From: a bacterium
GTDB taxonomy: Bacteria; Planctomycetota; Planctomycetia; Pirellulales; Pirellulaceae
Length of the DNA: 45,408 nucleotides
Reading direction: 5' to 3'
Assembly (NCBI GenBank): GCA_024743355.1
Contig: JANSWS010000012.1
Span: forward strand, 1 to 45,408
The position numbers were made by a program, and so were the translations under genes. This document shows positions 15,594 to 24,372 of this stretch, in pieces. Position 1 is the first letter of the stretch. Each line of letters begins with the position of its first letter. The notes beneath the pieces are model-generated. The model worked only from the letters and a program-made list of their open reading frames with translations. It had not been told where the DNA came from and made no database searches.

Positions 15594-17084
15594 ATGCAAG
15601 TTGTGTGGTTCAAACGTGACCTGAGACTGGCCGATCACCGTCCGCTGTGGGAAGCCAGTCGTCGCGGTCCCTGTCTTTGCCTGTATATCTACGAACCACA
15701 GCTTCTGCATTCTCCAGAATTTGATGCTTCCCACCTGCTGTTCATCAACCAGTCACTTCAGGAGCTGGCGTCACAACTGCGGCGTGTGGGTGGTCAGCTT
15801 GCTATCCGTCACGGTACGGTACCTGAGGTGCTTGACGAATTGCATCATCAGCACGGAATCGAAGCTCTTTGGAGTCATGAAGAGACCGGGAATAGCATTA
15901 CCTATGCCAGGGATCTGCAAGTCGCTGCCTGGGCGAAGCGGCTAGGCATTGAATGGAATGAGTTTCCGCAATCCGGAGTCATCAGAAAGTTGCGGTCGAG
16001 GGATGGTTGGGCGAAGCGTCGCGAGTATTTCTTGAAACAGCCGCTTGCACCGACGCCAACATCCATTACTTGTCCGAGGTATGTCGATTCGGGAAGGCTG
16101 CAAAGTGCCGAAGAGCTCGGTTTGACGCCGACCAACAAAGAACACTTGCAGGCAGGTGGCGTCGCGGAGGCAAATCAAGTTTTGTCCTCGTTCCTGGAAT
16201 ACCGCGGGCAAGATTACAGTTCCAGCATGTCGAGTCCTGTGACGGCTTTTGAAGGATGTAGCCGGCTCAGCCCCTACATTGCATGGGGGTGTCTGTCGGT
16301 CAAACAGATCGTTCAAGAGCTGGGTCAACGCAGGTCGGAATTGCGCGATGCCAAGGCGGCTGGTGAGCATATCGGTAACTGGCAAAAATCATTGCGATCC
16401 TTTGAATCCCGCCTGAGCTGGCACTGCCACTTCATGCAAAAGTTGGAGGACGAGCCCGAGATTGAGTTTCAGAATATGTCGCGGGCCTACGATGGATTGC
16501 GAGAAGACGAATTCGATCCAGGGCGATTTGAGGCATGGTGCGAGGGTCGAACGGGCTACCCCTTGGTGGATGCTTGCATGCGAGCCCTGCTGCGAGGAAG
16601 CTGGATCAACTTCCGCATGCGGGCCATGCTGGTTTCATTCGCCTCCTACCATTTGTGGCTGCATTGGAGACCAACGGCTGTTTTCCTGGCTCGGCACTTT
16701 CTGGACTTTGAGCCGGGGATCCATTTTTCGCAGTTCCAAATGCAATCCGGAACCACCGGCATCAATACCGTGCGGATTTATTCTCCCATCAAACAGGTTC
16801 ACGACCAGGATCCTGAGGGAAAGTTCATCCGTGCCTATGTGCCAGAACTGGCGGCCGTACCAAACGAATACATTGCCGAGCCGCACAAGATGCCGCTATC
16901 GTTGCAAGGTAAAGTGGGCTGCGTCTTGGGCAAAGACTATCCTCGGCCGATCGTCGAGCACGCAACTGCATATCGCCAAGCGCGAGAACGGATTTATGCG
17001 GTGCGGAGAGAGTCCTCCGCCCGGAATCAAGCCATAGAAATCATGCGTAAGCACGGTAGCAGAAAACGGCCTACACGATCCTGA
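15594..17084 (+). CDS. Photolyase/cryptochrome-family flavoprotein
   Basis: 496 residues from the ATG at 15594, which places the Rossmann-like antenna domain start (MQVVWFKRDLRLADH) at the N-terminus; upstream ATGs at 15540 and 15546 are less likely. Residues about 1-130 are the antenna/alpha-beta domain. Residues about 200-480 are the FAD-binding helical domain, with RTGYPLVDACMRAL, WINFRMRAML and a PEGKFIRAYVPEL segment. In classical CPD photolyase the flavin pocket reads NGGWQW; here the equivalent stretch is IHFSQFQMQSGTTG, so the pocket Asn and the Trp nearest the flavin appear replaced. The family is secure. Whether this is a DNA-repair enzyme or a photoreceptor is uncertain. The gene converges on a DUF1990 gene with a 9-bp gap. 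Confidence 0.9.
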   Translation: MQVVWFKRDLRLADHRPLWEASRRGPCLCLYIYEPQLLHSPEFDASHLLFINQSLQELASQLRRVGGQLAIRHGTVPEVLDELHHQHGIEALWSHEETGNSITYARDLQVAAWAKRLGIEWNEFPQSGVIRKLRSRDGWAKRREYFLKQPLAPTPTSITCPRYVDSGRLQSAEELGLTPTNKEHLQAGGVAEANQVLSSFLEYRGQDYSSSMSSPVTAFEGCSRLSPYIAWGCLSVKQIVQELGQRRSELRDAKAAGEHIGNWQKSLRSFESRLSWHCHFMQKLEDEPEIEFQNMSRAYDGLREDEFDPGRFEAWCEGRTGYPLVDACMRALLRGSWINFRMRAMLVSFASYHLWLHWRPTAVFLARHFLDFEPGIHFSQFQMQSGTTGINTVRIYSPIKQVHDQDPEGKFIRAYVPELAAVPNEYIAEPHKMPLSLQGKVGCVLGKDYPRPIVEHATAYRQARERIYAVRRESSARNQAIEIMRKHGSRKRPTRS

Positions 17085-17093
17085 GTCAAGATT

Positions 17094-17738
17094 TCATGCT
17101 TTGACGGCAAGTGACTCTCGCGGACGATTGCTTTGCTCATCAGCTCCATCGGCTCGGATGGATGCTTGCATGCATTCTGCCAGACGCTGCGACGAGAACT
17201 TGCCAAACCGCTCCTGGGCCCTGCGAATCAGCGGATAGCCGATCGCCGCCAACCCCGAGTTGGGCTTTGAAAAAGCTGCTATCTCAACCCACACGGATTC
17301 ATCCGGTCGCAGCTCAACGGTGTACCGCTCTTCTCCGCGGAGCAGATGCTGTTGCAGAGTCCCCACGGCGTAGCCAAAAACTCGGTGGTGCTCACCTTCC
17401 AGGTCGTTTTCCACGTAGACAACGCGGCAAGCATTTAGCCACCACAGTCCCAGTGATCTTCCGATTACGGCAATGGATTCACCCGGGCGGAGGGGGGCAT
17501 TAAGAGGCCAAGAATACACCCAGCCCAGCTGAAGCTGTTGCCAGCTTTGAAGAGCTCGACAGGCATGCAGAAAGGCCGATTCACCATTGCCAACCTGCTT
17601 TACGGTTCGGTTGTGGTCATAGCCTCTGGGTAGTCCGATACGGCTCGAACCGACCTCGGGGTAATTGAAATCCGCTCCCAGCTGCTCGTCCAGGAAGCTG
17701 CGAATAGCGAAAGGCTCTGGTTTACGTAGTAGAATCAT
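17094..17738 (-). CDS. DUF1990 (UPF0548) family protein
   Basis: 214 residues. The sequence follows the DUF1990 pattern: an N-terminal FNYPEVGSSR, a GYDHNRTVKQVGNGESAFLHACRALQSW segment, then GWVYSWPLNAPLRPGESIAVIGRSLGLWWLNACRVVYV, and a late FGYAVGTLQQHLLRGEERYTVEL region. The family is cytoplasmic, without membrane segments, and has no established enzymatic function. In many bacteria such genes lie near photolyase and SDR genes, as here. The last 25 residues are polar and poorly conserved. The gap to the divergent SDR gene is 107 bp and should hold both promoters. Confidence 0.82.
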   Translation of the reverse strand: MILLRKPEPFAIRSFLDEQLGADFNYPEVGSSRIGLPRGYDHNRTVKQVGNGESAFLHACRALQSWQQLQLGWVYSWPLNAPLRPGESIAVIGRSLGLWWLNACRVVYVENDLEGEHHRVFGYAVGTLQQHLLRGEERYTVELRPDESVWVEIAAFSKPNSGLAAIGYPLIRRAQERFGKFSSQRLAECMQASIRADGADEQSNRPRESLAVKA

Positions 17739-17845
17739 AAGCTATCCACTAACACGAATTTCAAAGGCAGAGCCCTGATATGCCTGGCAGAGCCTCTTCT
17801 GGATAGAGAAACCGCACTTTCCGAAAGGAGTCAACAGTAACGGCA

Positions 17846-18811
17846 ATGTCAAATTCTCAAGCGGCTGACCACTCCTTCAAGATTCTATTAACGGGAGCAA
17901 CCGGCTATGTCGGTGGCCAGCTCCTGGAACGGCTTGTTCGGTCGGGATTCAGAGTCCGCTGCTTGACGCGAAATCCGTCTAAGCTGGAGCCCTTCTTTGC
18001 AGGTTTCCCGGAATATCGCAGCCAAATCCACGTGGTTCGGGGGGATGTCATGCAACCGGAAAGCCTGCAGCCAGCCTTGCAAGGAATCGAAACGGCCTAT
18101 TATTTGGTCCATTCTATGGCAACCGCCGAAAATTTCGAGGAACTCGATCGACAGGCGGCTCGCAATTTCGTAGCCACTGCCGAAGGTTGCGGTGTTGGCA
18201 GGATCATCTACTTGGGCGGGCTGGGAGAGGACACCGACCCGAATCTGTCTCCGCATTTGCGAAGCCGCCATGAGGTGGGGCAGATTCTTCGTGAATCCGG
18301 GGTGCTGACGATCGAATTCAGAGCCTCGGCAGTTTTGGGCCAGGGCAGTCTTTCCTTTGAGTTGATTCGTTCGCTGACGGAACGTTTGCCCATCATGATC
18401 TGCCCGCGTTGGCTGTCGACGCCCACGCAACCCATCGCGATCCGAGATCTGGTGGAATACCTGTTCGAGGCCCAGGCCTTGAAATTTGAAGGGAGCCAGA
18501 TTTTCGAGATCGGCGGTTCCGATGTCGTGACCTACGGTGGATTGATCCGCGAGTTTGCCAGGCAACGAGGTTTAAAGCGATGGTTGATTTCCGTGCCGAT
18601 TTTGACGCCCTATCTTTCGGGCTTGTGGCTCGGGCTGGTGACGCCAGCAACCGCGGAAGTGGGGCGGCATTTGATCGAAGGGCTGCGAAATCCTACGACC
18701 GTTCGGGATGCCAGGGCGGATCAATTTTTCGCCGTGAAGCCCATGGGGGTCCGCCAGGCGCTGCAGGAGGCGTTGCTCGAGGATGATACAGCCCAAGATG
18801 TAGCACAGTGA
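17846..18811 (+). CDS. NAD(P)-binding SDR-family reductase (NmrA/NDUFA9-like)
   Basis: 321 residues. The N-terminus carries the extended Rossmann signature ILLTGATGYVGGQLLERL, with the basic RCLTRNP stretch after strand 2 that favours NADP. Later blocks are YLVHSM, RIIYLGGLGED and the substrate-side segment EFRASAVLGQGSLSFELIRSL. The canonical YxxxK is not obvious, which fits the atypical SDR group that includes NmrA-like and NDUFA9/Ycf39-like proteins. An AAGGAG lies 15 nt before the ATG, somewhat far. The gene is divergent from the DUF1990 gene and near the photolyase gene, so co-regulation by light or oxidative stress is plausible but unproven. Confidence 0.85.
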   Translation: MSNSQAADHSFKILLTGATGYVGGQLLERLVRSGFRVRCLTRNPSKLEPFFAGFPEYRSQIHVVRGDVMQPESLQPALQGIETAYYLVHSMATAENFEELDRQAARNFVATAEGCGVGRIIYLGGLGEDTDPNLSPHLRSRHEVGQILRESGVLTIEFRASAVLGQGSLSFELIRSLTERLPIMICPRWLSTPTQPIAIRDLVEYLFEAQALKFEGSQIFEIGGSDVVTYGGLIREFARQRGLKRWLISVPILTPYLSGLWLGLVTPATAEVGRHLIEGLRNPTTVRDARADQFFAVKPMGVRQALQEALLEDDTAQDVAQ

Positions 18812-18976
18812 GCTTTTGTGACCGGGGAGACGTGGGGCATCGAGTCAGGGTAGTTCGGAGTTGCATTTGCTTTTGACCGGCCGACTCTGGCGGCCACGCA
18901 AGCTTGTGATGGTAGTGGGCGAACTTATAATGCCAGCTGGTGTTCAGCAAATTGAATCGCTGCGGTTAGGCGTCTG

Positions 18977-20782
18977 ATGCGACTATTTCTCCATCTGGTT
19001 TTGATTTGGACAGCCGCATCGTTGCTGATTGGTTTTCTGGGCTATGCGTGGTTGAGATCGGCATGGCTCAAGGAGCAGGAAGCTGCCTTTCGCAAGGTTG
19101 CGGTCGCGGCGGTGGCGACGGTTGAGGCCCGGCAGTGGGATGCTCCCGCGGAAGACAGTCCCGAATGGGCTGAGTTGCAGCAGTCTCTGGGAGTCGGACT
19201 GATTCCCTTGGTAGCGGCCGACTCGGCGGATGAGGCGAGCTTTATGGAAGATCTGGGTGCCTCCCGAGTATTGCGTGAGCCGCCAGCCAATGCGGCGGAT
19301 TCCGTTGGTGGCGGGTCCTCAGAAATCCAGACTGGACGAATTCGATCGCAAGCCGCCGGCTCGTCTAGGCAGCGTTTGTCCATCGAGTTGCCACTTAGTT
19401 CGACTTCTGTCGATGCTACCAGGATAAGAGTTACGCAAGAGCTTGGCAGGTCGCCTGTGCGAGCGGCGTGGTGGCTTCAATGTGGTGTGCTGACTGTTAC
19501 TACTTACGTGCTGGGTCTGGTCGGCTGGTTTTTTCTCTATCGTGAATCCTGGCAGCGGCGGCGATTGTTGAGGCCCTGGTTCCGCGCGTTGGAATCTGTT
19601 GGGCAGCGTAAGCGTCTTCTGCCCAGAGTCGAGCCTCAGGATTCCGATTTTTGTCTGCAAATGGATGCGGTCAGCCGTACGATCAATCAGGTTTACTCGG
19701 ATCTGAAGAACGCCAATGATCGTTCGGAGTTGGTGTTGGGAAATCTTCGCGAGGGTGTTCTGGCAGTCGATGATCGCTTTCGCATTTTGCTTGCTAACAA
19801 AGCGATGCATCGACTACTGGATCTGCCGGATGAAAACTACCTGTTACGGCCATTGTTGGAAGTCATCAGGACCCCAGCCATCGCCAGGCTGACCGAAAAG
19901 GTACTGCGGGAGCGTACTGCAACCGAGGAGCAGATCGAGTTTGGAACGGCCCCGAAGCACTTGCGGATCCTGGCGAAGCCTTTGTCACTCGGCAGTCAGC
20001 GCACGGGTGCACTGGTTACCATTCGCGACGAAACGATGATCCGACGCGTGGACTTGATCAAGCGTGACTTTGTAGCCAATGCCTCTCACGAGTTGAAAAC
20101 ACCGCTGGCTGCCATTCGGGCCTATGCGGAGACGCTGCAACTGGGTGCGTTGGAAGACCCGGAAATGGCAGAGAGCTTTATCGGCAATATTATTGCCCAG
20201 GCCGATCGCATGGACGGCTTGGTGCAGGGAATGCTTCAGCTCTCGAGGGTGGAGGTAGGTTCGGCCCTCAAGTTCAAGCTGTTCGATGCCGTGGAAGCCA
20301 TTGAGTCCTGCGTCGCCGCGGCACAAGCCGTTGCACGCAGTAAAGGTGTCCAGATCAACGTCGATGTGCCTTCTACCAAAATATTGCTCCGTAGCGACCG
20401 AGATGGCTTTCAGACCATTGCCAGCAATCTCTTGTCCAATGGGGTGAGGTACACCGAGAGTGAGGGAAGTGTCTCTGTGAGCTTGCGTGAAGATGCCAGC
20501 AGCGTGGTGTTGGAGGTTGTCGATACCGGCATTGGCATGCGACCGGACGACTTGGAACGCGTCTTTGAACGATTCTACCGGGCGGAGAAAGACCGTTCCT
20601 CGCACACGGGGGGCACCGGCTTGGGACTGTCGATTGTCAAGCATTTGACGCAGGCGCTGGGGGGAACCGTCCAAGCCACCAGCGAGGTTGGTCTGGGAAG
20701 CACCTTCACGGTGCAGTTACCCAAACAGCCCGCGGGTGACTCCGACGCCAGCCCCACGCTTCCGCAAGCTGCGGCACGTTGA
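18977..20782 (+). CDS. phoR: PhoR-like sensor histidine kinase
   Basis: 601 residues. Membrane helices at about 3-25 and 172-192 flank a periplasmic sensor region of about 145 residues. A PAS-like domain follows at about 245-355 (LGNLREGVLAVDDRFRILLANKAM). The dimerisation/phosphoacceptor helix has FVANASHELKTPL with His371. The ATP-binding domain has NLLSNGVRYT, DTGIGM, FERFYR and GGTGLGLSIVKH. The architecture matches PhoR, the phosphate-starvation kinase. phoU and a phoB-like gene follow on the same strand, with a 335-bp gap before phoU. The pst transporter genes are not in the window. The last 18 residues are a Pro/Ala tail. Confidence 0.92.
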   Translation: MRLFLHLVLIWTAASLLIGFLGYAWLRSAWLKEQEAAFRKVAVAAVATVEARQWDAPAEDSPEWAELQQSLGVGLIPLVAADSADEASFMEDLGASRVLREPPANAADSVGGGSSEIQTGRIRSQAAGSSRQRLSIELPLSSTSVDATRIRVTQELGRSPVRAAWWLQCGVLTVTTYVLGLVGWFFLYRESWQRRRLLRPWFRALESVGQRKRLLPRVEPQDSDFCLQMDAVSRTINQVYSDLKNANDRSELVLGNLREGVLAVDDRFRILLANKAMHRLLDLPDENYLLRPLLEVIRTPAIARLTEKVLRERTATEEQIEFGTAPKHLRILAKPLSLGSQRTGALVTIRDETMIRRVDLIKRDFVANASHELKTPLAAIRAYAETLQLGALEDPEMAESFIGNIIAQADRMDGLVQGMLQLSRVEVGSALKFKLFDAVEAIESCVAAAQAVARSKGVQINVDVPSTKILLRSDRDGFQTIASNLLSNGVRYTESEGSVSVSLREDASSVVLEVVDTGIGMRPDDLERVFERFYRAEKDRSSHTGGTGLGLSIVKHLTQALGGTVQATSEVGLGSTFTVQLPKQPAGDSDASPTLPQAAAR

Positions 20783-21117
20783 CAGATCGATGCGGCTGCG
20801 AAAAAGGAGACGGTGTTGCACGAATTTGCGGTTCGTCTAGCCCAAGGCAAGCGGTTCCCGATGGACGCATGATGGGTGGCAAAAGGCCTGACTTCATCGA
20901 ATTTTCATGAGCAGACGGGTGGAAGCTTTGGCCGGGTCATTCTCCAATAACTACGGCTGCTTGTGGCATTTGCTACTTCGGGGAAAAACTGGCGAGCCTC
21001 CGCACAGGGCGGAGAGTTGGGCTCACCAAATCTCTCGCGGCAGACTATCCTGAGAGGGGAAGTTCTGACTTCGCAGAGATGTATGGATTCCAGCAATCGA
21101 AAGAAAACGGTTCGTTC
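20783..21117. other. 335-bp gap between kinase and phoU genes
   Basis: No coding region is supported and no recognisable Pho-box array was seen. A separate phoU promoter is possible here given the length of the gap. Confidence 0.4.
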
Positions 21118-21801
21118 ATGTCACGGCATTTAAGCAAAGATTTGGGGGATGCCTATCATCGCGTCCTTGCTTTATCTGGCCAGGTGGAAGAGATGGTCCA
21201 CAAGGCTATCCGTGCACTCATTGGTCGGCAAAGCGATTTGGCTTCGGAAGTGATCGGGCTGGACGAAGAAATTGATCGTGTGGAAGTGCAGATTGAAGAG
21301 GAATGCCTGAAGATGCTGGCTCTGCACCAGCCCGTTGCCGCGGATCTGCGGCGGCTGACCACGATGATGAAGATCAATAACGATCTGGAACGCATTGCCG
21401 ACCTGGCCTGCAATATTGCGGAGCGAGCCAATGATCTCGTCGAATTTGAGACTTATCCGATTCCCGAACAGCTAAGCGATATGGCCGGCGCCGCGACACG
21501 CATGGTGCGGGACAGTATCGACGCCTTTGTGAATTTGGATATTGAATCGGCGTATCAAGTCATTGCACGCGATGACACCATCGACGAAATGAATGTCGAA
21601 ATCATCGATCAAGTAACCTCGCTGATGCAACAGAATCCCGCCTGGATTGAGCCGGCGCTGTTGAGTTTTTCCGCCTCGCGCAGCATTGAGCAGATCGGCG
21701 ATCACGCCGTGAATGTTGCCGAGGACGTGATTTATATGGTCAATGGCGTGATCGTTCGTCATCGACACAACGACCCAAGACTAAGACCTCATTTGCAGTG
21801 A
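21118..21801 (+). CDS. phoU: PhoU phosphate-signalling regulator
   Basis: 227 residues from the ATG at 21118 (MSRHLSKDLGDAYHRVL), which matches the usual PhoU N-terminus; an ATG at 21079 would add 13 residues. The two three-helix repeats are clear, each with the family's metal-binding ExxxD-type segment: LERIADLACNIAERA in repeat one and IEQIGDHAVNVAEDVIY in repeat two. PhoU links the Pst transporter to the PhoR/PhoB pair and keeps the kinase off when phosphate is plentiful. The response regulator starts 9 bp downstream, so the two are almost certainly co-transcribed. Confidence 0.95.
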   Translation: MSRHLSKDLGDAYHRVLALSGQVEEMVHKAIRALIGRQSDLASEVIGLDEEIDRVEVQIEEECLKMLALHQPVAADLRRLTTMMKINNDLERIADLACNIAERANDLVEFETYPIPEQLSDMAGAATRMVRDSIDAFVNLDIESAYQVIARDDTIDEMNVEIIDQVTSLMQQNPAWIEPALLSFSASRSIEQIGDHAVNVAEDVIYMVNGVIVRHRHNDPRLRPHLQ

Positions 21802-21810
21802 GAAGAAGCC

Positions 21811-22539
21811 ATGGGCAAGACAAAGGTTTTGGTCGTCGAAGACGACAAGTCATTATCGGACATCCTGCGTTATAACCTGGAAAAGGAAGGTTACAACGTT
21901 TTCTGCGCCTATGACGGACGGGAAGGTTTGGAGCAAGCCAAGCTGAAGAAGCCGGACGTTATATTGCTGGACATCATGCTGCCTTCGATCAACGGGCTCG
22001 ATGTGTGTCGGCAGCTGAGAAAAGCCAAGGAAACCAAGGCTGCCAGCATCATCATGCTGACGGCAAAGACCGAAGATCTGGATCAGATTGGTGGATTCGA
22101 GGCGGGAGCTGATGACTATGTGGTCAAGCCTTATAGCGTCAGCGTGTTATTGCAGCGGATCCGCGCCTTGCAAAGGCGGCGTTTGGCGGATGACGAGAAG
22201 CCCGAGAACGAAATGCTCAGTTGCAATGGAGTGACGCTGGATCTGCGCCGCTATCGAGCGTTTGCAGGTGAGCAGCAAATAGAGCTGACCCGAAGCGAAT
22301 TCAAGTTGCTGGCTACCATTCTCGCGAATCCTGGTCGAGCCTACGAGCGGAGCGAACTCATCGAATCGGCCCTGGGCGATGATACGCTGGTTCTGGAACG
22401 CACCATTGATGTCCACATCCGCGCGATTCGACGAAAGATGGGGGATTATGCCCATTTGGTCGAAACCGTTCGAGGTATTGGCTACCGCTTCCAAGAGGAG
22501 TCCGAAAGCTCACTTTCCAATCCTCAGCCCGCCGTCTAA
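21811..22539 (+). CDS. phoB: PhoB-like OmpR-family response regulator
   Basis: 242 residues. The receiver domain (about 4-120) has the acidic pair EDD, the phospho-acceptor Asp54 in VILLDIMLPS, and the switch/Lys segment MLTAK...GADDYVVKPYS. The C-terminal winged helix (about 135-232) has LTRSEFKLLATILANPGRAYERSELI and the recognition-helix segment RTIDVHIRAIRRKMG, then the wing VRGIGYRF. This is standard OmpR/PhoB architecture. Co-directional phoU and PhoR-like kinase genes upstream support the phosphate-response assignment. The gene ends 26 bp before the left direct repeat of the DUF559 element. Confidence 0.93.
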   Translation: MGKTKVLVVEDDKSLSDILRYNLEKEGYNVFCAYDGREGLEQAKLKKPDVILLDIMLPSINGLDVCRQLRKAKETKAASIIMLTAKTEDLDQIGGFEAGADDYVVKPYSVSVLLQRIRALQRRRLADDEKPENEMLSCNGVTLDLRRYRAFAGEQQIELTRSEFKLLATILANPGRAYERSELIESALGDDTLVLERTIDVHIRAIRRKMGDYAHLVETVRGIGYRFQEESESSLSNPQPAV

Positions 22540-22564
22540 GGGTGGTTTAGGAAAAAAAGTCATC

Positions 22565-22598
22565 CCCAAAGAAACTTACTCTCCCCGTGGGGAGAGTC
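22565..22598 (+). repeat. Left 34-bp direct repeat flanking the DUF559 gene
   Basis: It starts CCCAAAGAAACTTACTCTCC and includes the palindrome CTCTCCCC-GT-GGGGAGAG. It matches the copy at 23090-23123 with one mismatch. The palindrome could also terminate the phoB message. Confidence 0.85.
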
Positions 22599-22634
22599 GG
22601 ACGTCTCAGCGGCCGGTGAGGGGGACCCAAAGCA

Positions 22635-23072
22635 ATGGCAAAGACGAATCGAAGTCGCGCACAGGAACTTCGCGCCAACCAAACCAAAGCAGAATCACTC
22701 CTGTGGGATCTACTGCGCGGTAGCCAGCTCTGCGGACTCAAGTTTCGCCGACAGCACCCCATCGCACACTACTACGCAGATTTTGCTTGCGTTCGCAAGC
22801 GACTGGTGGTTGAACTTGACGGAGAATATCATGATCAAGTCAGTGCAGAAGACATACAGCGCCAGAAGCATTTGGAAAGCATGGGCTGGGACGTGATTCG
22901 TTTCAGGAATGATGATGTATTGCAGGATGTGGAGGCTGTGGCGAGAGCGATTGCCTCACACGTACGTCTTGAGTATTCGCTGCTTCGCCGTAAGCCCAAT
23001 CCTTCCGGCATGATGCACCCAAAAAGCCCTACCCGCTCGCATCACTCGCGACCTTCCCAGAGGGAAGGTTAG
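22635..23072 (+). CDS. DUF559-family nuclease-fold protein
   Basis: 145 residues. The DUF559 family belongs to the Vsr-like PD-(D/E)xK nuclease fold. The expected blocks are present: an N-terminal LRANQTKAESLLWDLLRGSQLCGLKFRRQ, then YYADFACVRKRLVVELDGEYH with catalytic-type Asp and Glu, and WDVIRFRNDDVL near the end. The last 30 residues (from KPNPSGMM) are low-complexity and read into the flanking repetitive DNA, so the native C-terminus may be shorter. The gene lies between two nearly identical 34-bp direct repeats, with no partner gene. The fold is convincing; the biological role of solitary DUF559 proteins is not established. Confidence 0.88.
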   Translation: MAKTNRSRAQELRANQTKAESLLWDLLRGSQLCGLKFRRQHPIAHYYADFACVRKRLVVELDGEYHDQVSAEDIQRQKHLESMGWDVIRFRNDDVLQDVEAVARAIASHVRLEYSLLRRKPNPSGMMHPKSPTRSHHSRPSQREG

Positions 23073-23089
23073 TTCACGAAAACAAATAT

Positions 23090-23123
23090 CCCAAAGAAAC
23101 TTACTTTCCCCGTGGGGAGAGTC
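23090..23123 (+). repeat. Right 34-bp direct repeat flanking the DUF559 gene
   Basis: It starts CCCAAAGAAACTTACTTTCC and matches the left copy except for one C/T change. The stop codon of the minus-strand glycosyltransferase (TGA at 23124-23122) overlaps its edge. Confidence 0.85.
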
Positions 23124-24246
23124 AGTTTCTATTTGGATTCGATTCGAGGATGGCATCCCATTTTTTGCCGATCTCGGACCATTGGTAATAGCGACTGGTC
23201 GCCAGGGCTTGAGAGGCGAGTTGTTGCCTGAGCTGCGAGTCTGCGGCCAGGTTCTTTAAGGTAACGGCCAGCGCCGCCGCATCGTCCACTGGAACGGTGA
23301 ATACCGCGGTGCCACGTTGGTTCAATTGGCAAAGAGCATCGGAATTCTCGCTGGAAACGCAGGCAAGGCCATGGCTCATGGCTTCCAGCAAAGCCACCGG
23401 GAATCCCTCGTAGGCACTCGTCAGTACGAAGACTTGAGCCTGCCGATAATAGGTCGAGGGATCTTGTTGCCAACCCATGAATTGGATTCGCGGCAACTGC
23501 TCCGCCTGGGCTTCCAAACGAGAGCGTTGAGGCCCATCTCCGACGATGATCAATTCCCAATCCACGAGTTCCGCTTGGATCTGCTGCCAAGCCGCGAGTA
23601 GAACATCCACGCGTTTCTCGGAGCTCAGCCGCCCAACATAGAGCAAGTGTTTGTTCTCCGGCTGCCAGCGTCGCTCGGCGTCGCTATCGGACGGGCTTTT
23701 CGCTAGTAGGTCAACTTGCTGAGACTGGATGGCGGGCGGGATGATATGAATTCGCTCGCGGCTGATCCATCGCTGCATGTATTCCGCAATCCCTTCGGTT
23801 AGCACCACGCAGCCCGTGCAACCGGGATAGCTCCAGCCACGCCAGTATTCCCAGAGCCTGCTAAGTTTTTGTTTTTCGGGGTTGCTATGCTCCGCGATCC
23901 AACGGGGACAGCTCAGGTGACGGCTGGCCTGCAGGGCTACGATGTTCATCTGATCGCAAAAACTGAGCAGCCAATCCGGCTCGATGTCGTGAAGCAACTT
24001 ACGCAGGCGACTGACGCGTCGGATGTTGGAAGTTGCCGCCTGCATAATTCCCGAGCTATTGCGCATCAAATCAAGGCCGTGACGCTGGACATTCTCTGGC
24101 AGGAAATACGCATCGGTGGACTGCGCGGCCCAAGTTATCAGATGCACCTCGTTCTCTATTGCCCAGCGAGTCGCCAATTGACTCATCAAACGCTCGGCAC
24201 CGCCACCATGCAGTGCGTGAATCAGCAGAGCGATCTTCTTAGCCAT
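23122..24246 (-). CDS. Family-4-type glycosyltransferase
   Basis: 374 residues from the ATG at 24246 (MAKKIALLIHALHGGGAERL); a TTG at 24267 would add seven residues. The N-terminal glycine-rich HGGGAERL binds the acceptor side in GT4 enzymes. The C-terminal domain begins near LLYVGRLSSEKRVDVLL and has the donor-binding EGFPVALLEAM (E-x7-E motif). The GT-B fold is complete, with no membrane segment, so it probably acts on the cytoplasmic face of the inner membrane on a lipid-linked glycan. The stop codon falls within the right direct repeat of the DUF559 element, so the last residues may have been altered by that insertion. Confidence 0.92.
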   Translation of the reverse strand: MAKKIALLIHALHGGGAERLMSQLATRWAIENEVHLITWAAQSTDAYFLPENVQRHGLDLMRNSSGIMQAATSNIRRVSRLRKLLHDIEPDWLLSFCDQMNIVALQASRHLSCPRWIAEHSNPEKQKLSRLWEYWRGWSYPGCTGCVVLTEGIAEYMQRWISRERIHIIPPAIQSQQVDLLAKSPSDSDAERRWQPENKHLLYVGRLSSEKRVDVLLAAWQQIQAELVDWELIIVGDGPQRSRLEAQAEQLPRIQFMGWQQDPSTYYRQAQVFVLTSAYEGFPVALLEAMSHGLACVSSENSDALCQLNQRGTAVFTVPVDDAAALAVTLKNLAADSQLRQQLASQALATSRYYQWSEIGKKWDAILESNPNRN

Positions 24247-24372
24247 CGATATCGGTTGGCACGGCAAAAGGGATAGAGGAGGATGTCTCAGGCGTTTTCA
24301 AATCGCTGCAATGGCTATTAAATGGGAGCATTCATTGGCGGCTTGCTTGATGCGGCGGATTGGCCAGCACTT

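Noticed and set aside
22565-23123. Possible insertion sequence
   Set aside because: No transposase is encoded and the flanks are direct rather than inverted repeats. It was kept as a nuclease gene with flanking repeats.
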